A program made the position numbers and the translations under genes. From Astrothelium macrocarpum (taxonomy: Eukaryota; Ascomycota; Dothideomycetes; Trypetheliales; Trypetheliaceae), in assembly GCA_021030915.1 (NCBI GenBank), contig JAGEMR010000290.1:1-10751 (forward strand): a stretch of DNA of 10,751 nt, written 5' to 3'. The notes below the pieces were generated by a model. It was not told where the DNA came from. It was given only the letters and a program-made list of their open reading frames with translations, and made no database searches. This document shows positions 1 to 8,291 of this stretch, in pieces. Numbering within the stretch: position 1 is the first letter of the stretch; each line of letters begins with the position of its first letter.

Positions 1-354
1 TAATAATAATAAAAAAAGATATAAATTATTCAAAAATAATAAAAATAGAAAATTATTGAATAATAAATAATAAATAAATAATTATAAATTGAATTTTATA
101 AAAATAAATAAAATCAATTAAATTAATAAAAAATATTTAAAAATATTTAAATTATTATATAAATGAATGAGAAAATCATAAATAAAATGAAAAAAGATCA
201 AAATGAATATTATAATATTTTTTAGATTAAAAAAAAAAAATTTATTTAAAATTTATAAATTTATATTATTAATTCATTTAAATAAAATTATATAATTTGA
301 TATTATTATTGAGATAATTAAATTCGAATATTTGATATTGAGAATTGATTCGAA
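1..354 (+). repeat. Left arm of a long inverted repeat, heavily AT-mutated
   Basis: This AT-rich stretch is an inverted copy of about 688-1066. The reverse complement of the right arm can be followed along it. Positions 41-95 match the complement of about 970-1025 closely (both read AAAAATAGAARATTATT and then an ATAAATAATAAATAAATAATT-like run). Positions about 310-354 match the complement of about 690-735 (shared AAATTCGAATAT, then GAATTRATTYGA). Mismatches are often A/G or T/C, as expected if both arms decayed independently. The arm probably continues beyond position 1. Read on the plus strand, its start gives NKNRKLLNNK followed by stops, the counterpart of the minus-strand relic in the right arm. 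It is either one half of two convergent copies of an element or the left arm of a fold-back element; the window cannot decide. Confidence 0.72.
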
Positions 355-388
355 TGTGCGCGACCTAGGGCTGTGCGGGACCTAGGGC
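355..388. repeat. Two tandem 17-bp motifs, TIR-like end of the left arm
   Basis: TGTGCGCGACCTAGGGC (355-371) is followed directly by TGTGCGGGACCTAGGGC (372-388), with one mismatch. The motif is GC-rich and unmutated although the arm next to it is nearly all A/T. A related inverted pair with the same 17-bp period lies at 662-695 and shares the core GTGCRCGA. Paired 17-bp repeats also make up most of the Fot1-like TIR at 1674-1707, so these are inferred to be transposase-binding ends of a related kind of element. No target duplication was identified next to them. Confidence 0.6.
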
Positions 389-661
389 GCACTCCTATCG
401 GCTACGGAGGAACATTTCTCCGAACACACACAAATAGTAGCCAAACCATCTAGATAGCTACCGTTCCTCGTGCCACAATTTATTTTCATTACTTATTGTA
501 AGTTTTGAGCCGTGACAGATACAAATTTTTGCTCTTTTATCAGACTACTCTGATCTAGCTAATAAACATGTATTGAATGCTATAATGTTACCTAATATTA
601 CACAATACTCCGCGGAAAACCTGAATATTGCCTGTTTGTAAACTCTAGGAGATTTCACCAC
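389..661. other. Unmutated spacer between inverted arms, no gene seen
   Basis: About 270 bp of ordinary base composition lies between the two 17-bp repeat pairs. All frames contain stops and no RNA gene or coding segment was recognised. It holds small inverted motifs, such as GAGGAAC near 404 against GTTCCTC near 464, whose significance is unclear. It is probably single-copy, which would explain why RIP-like mutation left it alone. Confidence 0.5.
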
Positions 662-695
662 CTCGTGCACGGGCCCATCTCGTGCACATCAAATT
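662..695. repeat. Two tandem 17-bp motifs, TIR-like end of the right arm
   Basis: CTCGTGCAC occurs at 662-670 and again at 679-687, exactly 17 bp apart. The second copy runs into AT-rich decayed sequence. In reverse complement both read GTGCACGAG, matching the GTGCRCGA core of the left pair at 355-388 in inverted orientation. It is more diverged from the left pair than the two left copies are from each other. Confidence 0.55.
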
Positions 696-1066
696 AATTC
701 TTATTATCATATATTCGAATTTAAATATTTCAATAATGTTGATAATTAATGAAATAAAAATAAGATTAATTAAAAATTCTGAATTATTTGATTCATTTAG
801 ATTATTAATTTTTATTTTTAAAATATAATAGGATATAAATTGATTATTCTAAATAAATTGAATAAAAAATCATTTTCATTTTATTTAATATTTTTTTGTT
901 CATTATCATAATATTTTAAAATTTAATTTATATTTTAGATTAATTTCATTATTTTTATTATTTTGATTAAAATTTATTTTTGAATTATTTATTTATTATT
1001 CATTATTTAATAATCTTCTATTTTTATTATTATTTAATAATTCATTTAATCTTTTATTACTATTAA
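688..1066 (-). repeat. Right arm of the long inverted repeat, heavily AT-mutated
   Basis: This is the inverted partner of 1-354, described there. The pairing runs from the 17-bp motif pair outward to at least about 1066, which pairs with position 1. The right limit of the arm cannot be set because its partner leaves the window. Homology starts at the 17-bp motifs and does not extend into the spacer, so the repeated unit lies outside the spacer. Confidence 0.72.
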
Positions 1067-1265
1067 ATTTTTTTTTAATCGTATTTTTATTATATTTTTT
1101 ATTCAATTTTAATTTATTTATCAATTTATTTTTATATCTTTTGAATTTTTTTTTATTATTTTTTAAATTATTCAATTTTTTTTTATTTTTATTATAATTC
1201 ATAAATATATATAATTTTATTAGAATTATAAAAAATAATTTTATTATATTCAAAAAATATTTCAA
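996..1265 (-). pseudogene. Lys/Asn-rich ORF remnant of an unidentified element
   Basis: An 89-codon reading frame starts at ATG and is dominated by Lys and Asn. It ends with NKNRRLLNNE before two stops. The left inverted arm carries the equivalent plus-strand end, NKNRKLLNNK, then two stops, so this tail existed before the arms diverged. The Lys/Asn excess is what G-to-A mutation makes from Glu and Asp codons, so the ancestor may have had an acidic low-complexity C-terminal tail. That is inference. No domain or family was recognised, and a chance open frame in stop-poor T-rich sequence is possible. It is not expected to be a functional protein. Confidence 0.35.
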
Positions 1266-1266
1266 T

Positions 1267-1662
1267 TTATTTTTATTATTTTATTTATTATTTTTAAAAT
1301 TTTAACATTTTTTTTAAATTTAATATTTTGATTTTTAAAAATTAATTTTTTTTATTTTATTTCAGAATTTATATTTTAAATTTATCAATTATTTTTCATT
1401 ATAATAATTTTAATTGAATATCAAATTATTTATAAAAAAATTTTCAATATTTTATTAATATTATTATTAAAAATTCTAAATTGAAATATTGATTTAAATT
1501 CTTTTTTATATTAATTTAATTGAATATTATTAATAAATCAAATAATTTTAAATTTATTTTAAATCAATTATTAATAATATTTGAAAATATGAATATTTTT
1601 TGATATATTTTTTAAAATAATAAAAAAAAAATCAATTTTATTTAATTCAATTAAATTTTATA
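1267..1662. other. AT-rich decayed sequence without recognisable genes
   Basis: This continues the outer layer up to the Fot1-like insertion. It is almost entirely A and T, stops occur in all frames, and nothing was recognised. Before the insertion it was contiguous with 10345 onward and probably belongs to the same old element as the right arm. Confidence 0.5.
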
Positions 1663-1664
1663 TA
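1663..1664. repeat. TA target-site duplication, left copy
   Basis: TA directly precedes the ACGTGG end of the transposon and is matched by TA at 10343-10344. Fot1 and other Tc1/mariner-superfamily elements duplicate TA. Taken alone it is weak evidence in such AT-rich DNA. Confidence 0.55.
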
Positions 1665-1717
1665 ACGTGGTTACCAAGCGAGTCGGACACCCAAGCGAGT
1701 CGGACACTTTCCGCGAC
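1665..1717 (+). repeat. Fot1-like left terminal inverted repeat (53 bp)
   Basis: It begins ACGTGGTTAC and ends TTTCCGCGAC. It is identical over all 53 positions to the complement of 10290-10342. Inside it CCAAGCGAGTCGGACAC occurs twice in tandem (1674-1690 and 1691-1707), probably paired transposase-binding sites. None of its C or G bases appears mutated although the interior next to it is nearly pure A+T. Confidence 0.93.
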
Positions 1718-1719
1718 TC

Positions 1720-2697
1720 TTACAACAAAACCCGACCATATATCAATCACAATAATCAAAATTCATATAGATTAATCAGAATTCTTTTTAAAAGAGATTA
1801 TTATAATTTTCTAACAGATTCGCGTATTATATCTAAATTTGCCGTATTATTCATATCATCTTTTTCATATTTTTATCTTTATTCGCTGATTATTATTTTT
1901 AAATAATTCATTTTTTACTGACCGCGTAATATTTCTTTAATTTATTAAATTCTGATTATTTTAAAAAAAAAGATTCTTTTTTTTTTAATCGATTTTTTGG
2001 AATTTTCCGATATTTATTAAAAATTTTATTCATTTTACGAAATAATAAAATCTTTTTTTTCAGAAGAATAATCCGATATATAATTTATTATATATTTTTA
2101 ATAATTTAATTAATTCTAATAAAAATTGATATTAACGAATTATTATAATATTATATAATTTGATTTTTAATAAATTCAGATTATAAAATTATTTCGATAG
2201 AATTTTATGATATTTTTAATTTTCATAAAAATGATAATTCTGATAAAAATTCTGAAAATATAAAAATATATAATTTAATATCAAATTAAGAAATTATATT
2301 TTCTGAATCATAAAAATTAAAATCTATTTTTTTAAAATTTGTTTGAATATTTTTTATAATAAAAATCTCTTTAAATATGATTATAAATATAGAAAAAAAT
2401 TCGGCCTTAATAATATATATAATATACATTCAAATAAAATCCTCAATTTAATATCCGTACGTTCTTTTTAATGAATTAAAATATCCAATATCAAATAATT
2501 AAAATATATAAAATAAATGAAAAAATATATAAAATATTAGAATTTTATTCTTTTTATAATAGAATTCAAAATCAATTAAATAATAATTTTTATATCTATC
2601 TAAAATTAAAAACCGATATTATTCAATAATACGTAATTTTATATATTTATCAAAATATTTTATTCATTTTAGATCAATTTTATTTATTATTTAATCG
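1720..2697 (-). pseudogene. Fot1-like transposase, C-terminal half (decayed)
   Basis: Read on the minus strand from the gypsy insertion, this half holds the second catalytic region as RFLILDRYKNYYLIDFEF near 2560-2612, a decayed form of the LILDGHGSH motif of DDE_1 (pogo/Fot1) transposases. The Asp at 2598-2600 is kept. The third Asp (2490-2492), in LFDIGYFNSLKR, follows after exactly 35 residues. Further on come IIKAEFF near 2395-2415 and the equivalent of the KNIQ...F-G-G-L-PFDP segment typical of fungal Fot1 proteins. The last 150 or so codons, down to about 1740, keep the Lys/Arg-rich coiled-coil-like tail of this family, with SEFIKNQII near its start. At least ten in-frame stops are present, mostly TAA or TGA where Gln, Arg or Trp is expected. 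Its frame does not match the N-terminal half, so an indel lies between them. The exact C-terminus is unclear. Confidence 0.85.
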
Positions 2698-2702
2698 TTA
2701 TT
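2698..2702. repeat. TTATT target-site duplication of the gypsy element, left copy
   Basis: TTATT directly precedes the LTR and recurs at 9518-9522 directly after the other LTR. Five-bp duplications are normal for Ty3/gypsy elements. The sequence is common in AT-rich DNA, and TTATT also occurs just inside the left LTR (3083-3087), so it is supporting evidence rather than proof. Confidence 0.65.
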
Positions 2703-3082
2703 TGTTATGATCCTAGGTATTCTTCCAGTCAAGTCTACTTTGGATCAAGGTGGCTTCTGAAATGAGTCGGTAAAGGACTGAACTAATAAGGAGTAATGTG
2801 ATTTGGTAATTCAAAATTCTACTGAAGACGCTATCAAAGATTAATTTAGAGAATGGCTTTGAATATAATAAAATCATGATGGGTTCTATTGCATTTCTAT
2901 ATATTTTATAACATTTCTTGATTTATGATATGAATCTTATAAGTCAGAAGTTGGATTTTTTGACTCATGACGTGAGTTTTATGAATTAGAAATTAAATTT
3001 TTTGATTCATGACGTGAGCCTTATGAACCAGAAATTGGGCGGGTACACGGATGTATATATGGCCCTCTCAATGGTCATAATA
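2703..3082 (-). repeat. 3' LTR of the gypsy element (380 bp)
   Basis: Its ends are TGTTATGATCC and GGTCATAATA, complementary apart from transitions, and match the usual TG...CA rule after one C-to-T change. Two blocks align to the other LTR: 2708 to about 2906 with 9064 to about 9260, and 3021-3082 with 9456-9517. The second block has seven differences in 62 positions, all of them A or T in this copy where the other has G or C. Between the blocks the two LTRs differ in sequence and length, and this copy carries 42-bp tandem repeats instead. A TATAAAA lies on the minus strand at 2904-2910. Confidence 0.9.
2920..3039. repeat. 42-bp tandem repeats inside the 3' LTR
   Basis: Two full copies (2920-2961 and 2962-3003) and a partial third (3004-3039) share the pattern GAYTCATGACGTGAG...TTATGAA...AGAAATT...TTTTTT. 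Differences between copies are mainly transitions. The other LTR keeps only one partial copy ending at about 9471. In element orientation the array lies in U3, where repeated blocks often act as enhancers; no function can be read from the sequence. Confidence 0.75.
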
Positions 3083-3099
3083 TTATTCCCTTTTTTTCC
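3083..3099 (-). other. Polypurine tract of the gypsy element
   Basis: On the minus strand GGAAAAAAAGGGAATAA abuts the 3' LTR. Such a tract primes plus-strand DNA synthesis in LTR retrotransposons and fixes the element's orientation and this LTR boundary. It is one of the few purine runs here that still keeps its G residues. Confidence 0.8.
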
Positions 3100-3734
3100 G
3101 GCACATGACCTCATATATTTATATATTATGATAATATATTCTAAAATCATCATGATTCCCTCATTCTATATTTCCAAATCTCGTTTTTTTTATTCCTCCG
3201 TTCGTCATATATAATATTTATTGAAATTATTCTTTATTTTTTTTATTATATGTTTTTATTATAATTGTATTTAAAATGGTCATTTCTATTATCTGATTCA
3301 GAATTCGAAAAAATGTATTGAATATATAAAAAAGGCGATTTTTTATGATTTAATTATCTCAGATCGGATTTTTGAAAAGATCAATATTCAGATAAATCGA
3401 TTATAAAATGAAATATAAAAAAATATTCAGATATAATAAAAAATTGTAATGCGAATAATTCGTTTAAATTCATAAATGAATTTATTGCATTAAAAATAAT
3501 AAAATTTTATTATTCAGAAGATATAAAATATAAAAAAAATTCGTATTAATAAAATAATAAATTTTGTATAATGGAATATGGCGGACGAGATTTTTGAAAT
3601 TCCGGATTTTGATATATTGTTTTTGGATTTTTTATTGAATTTTTTTGATAATAATATTTCAGAAATCGTCGATGATTCTTTTAAATGATTAAAAATATTT
3701 TAAAAGAAGAAATTGATTTGATCTTTTATAATAT
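3100..3734 (-). other. Gypsy 3' region between chromodomain and polypurine tract
   Basis: The minus-strand polyprotein relic continues past the chromodomain and fades; its original stop codon cannot be placed because RIP-like stops are frequent. GC-richer patches remain at 3100-3115 and about 3560-3680. No further domain was recognised, and the rest is presumed 3' untranslated sequence. Confidence 0.4.
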
Positions 3735-3886
3735 AATTCTTTCTGATTATAGAATTTTTTAATTTTCTATTAATATTTTTTCAGATTTTTTAATATTTTT
3801 CATATATTTTCTGAATTTAGATATTCTTTTTATTTGATCAGATAAAAATTATCATAATAATCGAATATTTTTTCTATTTCAAATTC
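3735..3886 (-). pseudogene. Chromodomain at the C-terminus of the gypsy polyprotein (decayed)
   Basis: The minus-strand reading starts EFEIEKIFDYYDNFYLIK, then a stop where the conserved Trp of VKWKGY is expected, then KEYLNSENI and another stop at the expected Trp of TWEP. The spacing and residues fit a chromodomain of about 50 residues. In chromoviruses this domain sits after integrase and binds modified histone tails, usually H3K9me, directing insertion into heterochromatin. It shares a frame with the integrase finger and core upstream. Loss of both aromatic-cage-region Trp codons to stops fits G-to-A decay of TGG. Confidence 0.82.
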
Positions 3887-4379
3887 ATTTTCTTTTTTCG
3901 ATTAAAAATGAAAAATGATTTGATATAATATTATTAGATTTATTAATTATAATAAAAATATATAAAAAATAGGATATATTTTTGTATCTGATAATAATCT
4001 GAATTTGAAATTTATCAGATTTTTTTATTTTTAAATCAAAAATGGTCCGATTTTAATTAATTCCAATTTTTTGATTAATAATTTATTTTTGAAATTTTTA
4101 ATAAATAAATATATTTTATTTTTCTTTTTTAATTGAGATTCATTTTTTTTAAAGATATTAATTTTTTTATTTCTGATTAATATCTATTGATTATCCTTTT
4201 TGATGTTTTTTCGTATTTATATTAAAATTTTCAATTTATATAATATATTTTATTATATTTATTCTGAAGATATTTCTGTATTTCGTCTAATCCGATATTC
4301 ATTATTTTGATTCAGAATATATTTCATTAATATTTTTTATATGATTAATGATATTTTTTGATTTAATATTAATTATATC

Positions 4380-4640
4380 ATAAATAATAAAGATATTTAA
4401 TTATTTTATTGGTTATTTATATAATATTTTAAATATTATTCTAATATCTAATTCATATATTTTATCTGACCGTCTGTTTTTTTATAATATATCATGAATA
4501 TTTTTAATTTAATTCCGAATTCATTCAGAATTATTTTCTAATAAATTGATATAAATCTTCAATTCCTATCAAATATAACGTTTATTGGAATTTTAAAATA
4601 TTTAATTATTTTTTAAAATAATAATTCGGTTATATGGATT
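4380..4640 (-). pseudogene. Integrase catalytic core of the gypsy element (decayed)
   Basis: The minus-strand frame contains FKIPINVIFDR at about 4560-4600, the decayed form of the GIP...VISDRG.. motif with the second catalytic Asp kept (4568-4570). About 30 codons later comes KTDGQIKYMN, the family's ETDGQTER-N motif (TDGQ at 4466-4477), then LEYLKYYINNQ broken by stops, as expected for the ...LEQYLRCYIN.. segment. The sequence upstream to about 4840 is probably the first part of the core, but its first catalytic Asp was not located with confidence. The domain would join retrotransposon cDNA to host DNA. Confidence 0.87.
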
Positions 4641-4845
4641 ATTTTATATATTTTTTTGAATTATTCGATGATGATTTATTTCATTAATTTATTTATAATA
4701 ATCATGATTATATTATATTTTAATTCTATTATTGGATTTTATGATTCTGATAGATTTATAATAAAATCCATAATGATTTATTCAAATAATTCATATAATG
4801 ATTTTATCAATATAACCGTTCTTCTTTTCATTTATATATTATATT

Positions 4846-4978
4846 TATTTTTTTGATACGATTCATATTTAATAATATAATTTTGAATATATTCTTTTAT
4901 CTTTTCAAAATAATAATTTTGTTGGATATTTTTTATAATTTGTATGATTTTTAAATATTTATAAAATGATTTATCATA
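4846..4978 (-). pseudogene. Integrase N-terminal zinc-finger region (decayed)
   Basis: The minus-strand frame reads YDKSFYKYLKIIQIIKNI from 4978 downward and reaches IIKYESYQKNK near 4846-4880. This is the H-H-C-C finger of retroviral-type integrases: the two Cys are now Tyr (YESY at 4856-4867, TGY to TAT), and the His positions are also lost. The QNYYF segment between corresponds to the usual RNYYWP. It uses the same frame as the integrase core and chromodomain, so there has been no net indel across this part. Confidence 0.85.
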
Positions 4979-5894
4979 ATATTTTTTAATGATTTTTCCA
5001 ATTTTTTCTAATAAAATTATGATTTTTTATTCTATTTATTAATTTTATTCAGAAATAATCAGAATTATATTAATTTTTTTATAATTTTCTGATATTGTAT
5101 CATTTTGATTGATTTGAAGAATTATTTAATTTTTTATTTTTTTTATTATATAATCCAATTTTCGATTTAAAATATCAGTTTTAGAATTGTTTTTTTCTGA
5201 TATATATTTGATGACAAATTTGTATTATTCCAGAAATTCTGACTATCTGATCTATCATCGGTTCAATTATTTCGTTATTATGAAATAGATAAAATTCTTA
5301 TGATTTATAAAAATTTTCAAAAATGATGATTCTTTAATATATATCTTCTAATATTATAATACAATAATTATGATAAAAAATTCTTTATCATGAATATCAT
5401 AATTCTATTCTAATTCTGAAAATTTTTTTGAATAATATTTTATTGGATATTATTTTCCATTTTATATTTATTGACGCAGATATATTTTTATGGCCAAATC
5501 GAATATATCAATTTCAATTTATATTAATTCTGACAATTTAATAATTTTTAATATAGAATTCTATAAATAATCTTTTTTAAATCTTTTAAATATTTTTCTT
5601 TTATTTTTTTATTTTTTATCAATTTTGTTAAAAATTATATTTTAAAAGAATATTTATTAATGAATCTTCTACTATAATTAACGAATTTTAAAAAGAATTG
5701 AATATTTTTTATATTTTTTGATTTCGGCCAATTTTTAATTGATTTTATTTTATCTGAATTAATTCTTATAATTCTTATTTCAATGATATAATTTAAAAAA
5801 TTTATTTTTTTGATTCAGAATTCATATTTTGATAATTTTAATCGTAAATCCCATTTATTAAATTTTTTAAATATTTATCGTATATATTATATAT
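4979..5894 (-). pseudogene. Gypsy pol between reverse transcriptase and integrase, RNase H region expected
   Basis: RNase H and the connection region normally lie here in Ty3/gypsy pol. The stretch has suitable length and the same minus-strand compositional texture, but I could not assign individual RNase H motifs. The reading frame changes between the reverse transcriptase (5926-5937) and the integrase finger (4978), so at least one frame-changing indel, or an ancestral frameshift, lies within it. Confidence 0.45.
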
Positions 5895-6320
5895 ATTCTT
5901 TTTTGATTTTTAAATAAATAAGAATATCGTCCAAATATATTATCACGAATTTATCAAAATATGATTATAATATATTATTAATAAATATTTGATAATTAAT
6001 TAATATATTTATGAATCCAAATGATATGATAAAATATTCAAAATATCCATATTTTATTCGAAATATTATTTTCCATTTTTCGTTTTCTTTCATTCATATA
6101 AAATTATAGACTTTTAATAGATCCAATTTGATAAATCATTATATATTTAAAAATCTATTCTATAATTTTATAATATTTGATAATAAATATTAATTTTTGA
6201 TTATTATTTTATTGAATTATTGATAATTCATATAAAATCATAAATTTTCATTCTTTTTTGATATAAAAAGAATCGAATATTTTATAAATAATTCCGATTT
6301 TCTGATAAAATTTTTTTTTA
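5895..6320 (-). pseudogene. Reverse transcriptase of the gypsy element (decayed)
   Basis: Conserved reverse transcriptase blocks follow one another in one minus-strand frame. FIKYS...FISKKNENL (near 6245-6288) is the N-terminal -I-S-SP-LFV-KK-G block, and MNYQ-stop-FN (6211-6230) is the VDYR-LN block. KLDL (6118-6129) carries the first catalytic Asp. RIKYGYFEYFIISFGF is the RT-YGHFEY-VMPFGL block, and FDKFVIIYLDDILIY contains the catalytic YLDD at 5926-5937, still intact. Stops fall mainly at former Arg, Gln and Trp codons. The enzyme copied element RNA into DNA. Recognition as Ty3/gypsy rather than copia rests on the YLDD and FGL blocks and the gene order. Confidence 0.93.
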
Positions 6321-8249
6321 AATTTTTATTCAAATATTCTTTCAATATTTCAAATTCTTTATTAAATAATATATAAATAAATCTGAATATAAATTATTTT
6401 TCTATAAAAAATTTTATTTTATAATTCTATAATTGGTATTTAAATAATATTTTAATATCTAATTTTTTTTTAAAAAAATATATCCATTTTTTATATTTTA
6501 AAAGAATTTCAAAAATGATTAGAATTATTTTTAAATTATTAATTTTTCGATTTTTTTATTCTATTAGAATATCTATTATATCTGAGATTTTTTTGATAAA
6601 AATTTCGTTTTTCGAAATGATTTATATAAAATAATCATTCATTTTATCTTTTATCATATTTAAATATAAAGATTTTGATATAATTCTATAATTATATTCA
6701 TTCATTTTTAATATTCTATTTTTTTAATTGATTATTGGATTATATTATTATAATTAAAATAATTTTAATACGATATTATATCTGATCATGATAATGATAT
6801 CAAATATAATTTCTTCAATATATTTTATAATAATCATAAATATTAATCGAATTTTTTCTAAAATTTCATCAGTTTCTGATATTCTTTTTTCTATTATTAC
6901 ATATATTATATATTTTCGATTTTTTAATTTAATTGATAAATCTAATAAATTTTAAAATATTTTAAATACGAAATTTCTATTTATTTTTAAATCAATTAAC
7001 GTTTTAATTTCTTTTTTTTTTTCCAATATTATTATAATATATAATAAATAATTGAATATCTGAATAATATTTAAATTTATATACGCATTTTATATATAAA
7101 ATCTAAATCTTTTTTTTATAATAAATGTATTTTTATCATAATTTATCTGATAAATATGAATGAATATTATATTATTTTATAATTATTATGATATGAATAA
7201 TTTTTTCTATTTCTATAAAATCATTTATTAATTAATATATATTCTTCTTTTTATCTTCAATAAATAAAATAATTGATTAGATTATAATTTTTTTATAATT
7301 ATCATTCATATTATATTAATTTTTTTATTATATGGATTTTATAATTCGTGTTTTTATATTAATAATAATATTTTTTTTTATAATCTGGATATTCTTTATT
7401 CGTAATTAATTATTTTTAAAGATAATTTCTGATCTAATAATCGTAAATGGATTATATTGATAAATCCATTTAAAAATATTTTATATTTTTTTTAAATAAT
7501 GGCGTATTCATGGATATGATTTTTTTTATCTTTTTATTTATAAATATATTCTTCTGTTATTGGTCATATATATATTTTCTGCAATTTTTATTATAATATT
7601 ATTATTATTATATTTTTCGGTATTCAGAATATCATGAATTCTGTGTATCAATAATATGATTTCGTCAAACGTTCTTTTTTATTTTTTAATATTCTTGATA
7701 TTCTAATAATTAATATTCTAAATTTCGGCATTTTTCTAATAAAATTAATCATTTATAATCCGAATTAGTCATATCAAATAAAATATTTTTCTATATTTTA
7801 AAATTTTCTGATAATAATTCTATAAAAATTCCAAATTGTTTTCTAAAAATTTATATCATAACAATATATATTGAATAATTAAAGATTATATATAATCTGG
7901 TCATAAAATGATTCTTATAATTTGATTATTTTAATATTTTTTCAATATATTATTGAAATATGAATTTGATTATTAGATATTCTTTTATAATTCGAATTAT
8001 TCATTGATTTGATTATATTATATATTCACGTATTCTTTCACGGGTTTTTTATATATTTTTTGATATCGGAAGTGGATTATTCTTTTCATTATCATTCTAT
8101 TGGTCGAATTGTTATTTGTTTTTCTTATCGGATATTTCCTAGATAATCCCTTCGATTAAAATTTTCTCATCCGGATTTTTTATTAAAATCATATTGATTT
8201 CTTTTTTTATGATTACGATTTCCTATTGTATTATATTAGATTTGGATCG
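6321..8249 (-). pseudogene. Gypsy Gag-Pol stretch, protease region expected (unassigned)
   Basis: This lies between the Gag zinc knuckle and the recognisable reverse transcriptase. Aspartic protease and the start of reverse transcriptase belong here by family gene order. I did not find a convincing D-S/T-G active site, and all frames are riddled with stops. The part above about 8040 is somewhat richer in G and C than the rest. Confidence 0.4.
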
Positions 8250-8291
8250 GCAATTTTTTACGAAATATTCCTTTTTTTCGTAAAAATAATA
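8250..8291 (-). pseudogene. Gag CCHC zinc knuckle (decayed)
   Basis: The minus strand reads YYFYEKKEYFVKNC followed by RSKSN. Spacing matches C-X2-C-X4-H-X4-C exactly if the first three ligands have been changed to Tyr by G-to-A (TGY to TAT) and C-to-T (CAY to TAT) mutation. The last Cys (8250-8252) is intact. This nucleocapsid-type finger binds element RNA and marks the C-terminal part of Gag, so Gag lies toward 9058 and Pol toward lower coordinates. Confidence 0.75.

Noticed and set aside
1021..1330. AT-rich replication origin or centromere core
   Set aside because: Base composition alone is no evidence here, since the whole window is AT-rich through decay, and no specific motif was seen.
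1667..1906. Plus-strand open frame of 79 codons beginning inside the left TIR
   Set aside because: It starts within the TIR and runs antisense to the readable transposase C-terminus; no protein features.
2698..3087. Left LTR as a solo LTR flanked by TTATT on both sides
   Set aside because: TTATT does follow it at 3083-3087, but the adjacent polypurine tract, the internal domains and the TTATT after the right LTR fit a full element better.
3002..3214. Plus-strand open frame of 70 codons
   Set aside because: It spans the LTR boundary and polypurine tract in the wrong orientation to the element; chance frame.
4656..4856. Plus-strand open frame of 66 hydrophobic codons
   Set aside because: It is antisense to the gypsy integrase. 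Apparent hydrophobicity comes from T-rich codons.
7561..7640. Second possible zinc knuckle on the minus strand (YYNKNCRK)
   Set aside because: The spacing does not fit C-X2-C-X4-H-X4-C, and a well-spaced knuckle exists at 8250-8291.
7780..7900. Possible aspartic protease active site on the minus strand
   Set aside because: No frame gives a credible D-S/T-G motif without assuming several changes.
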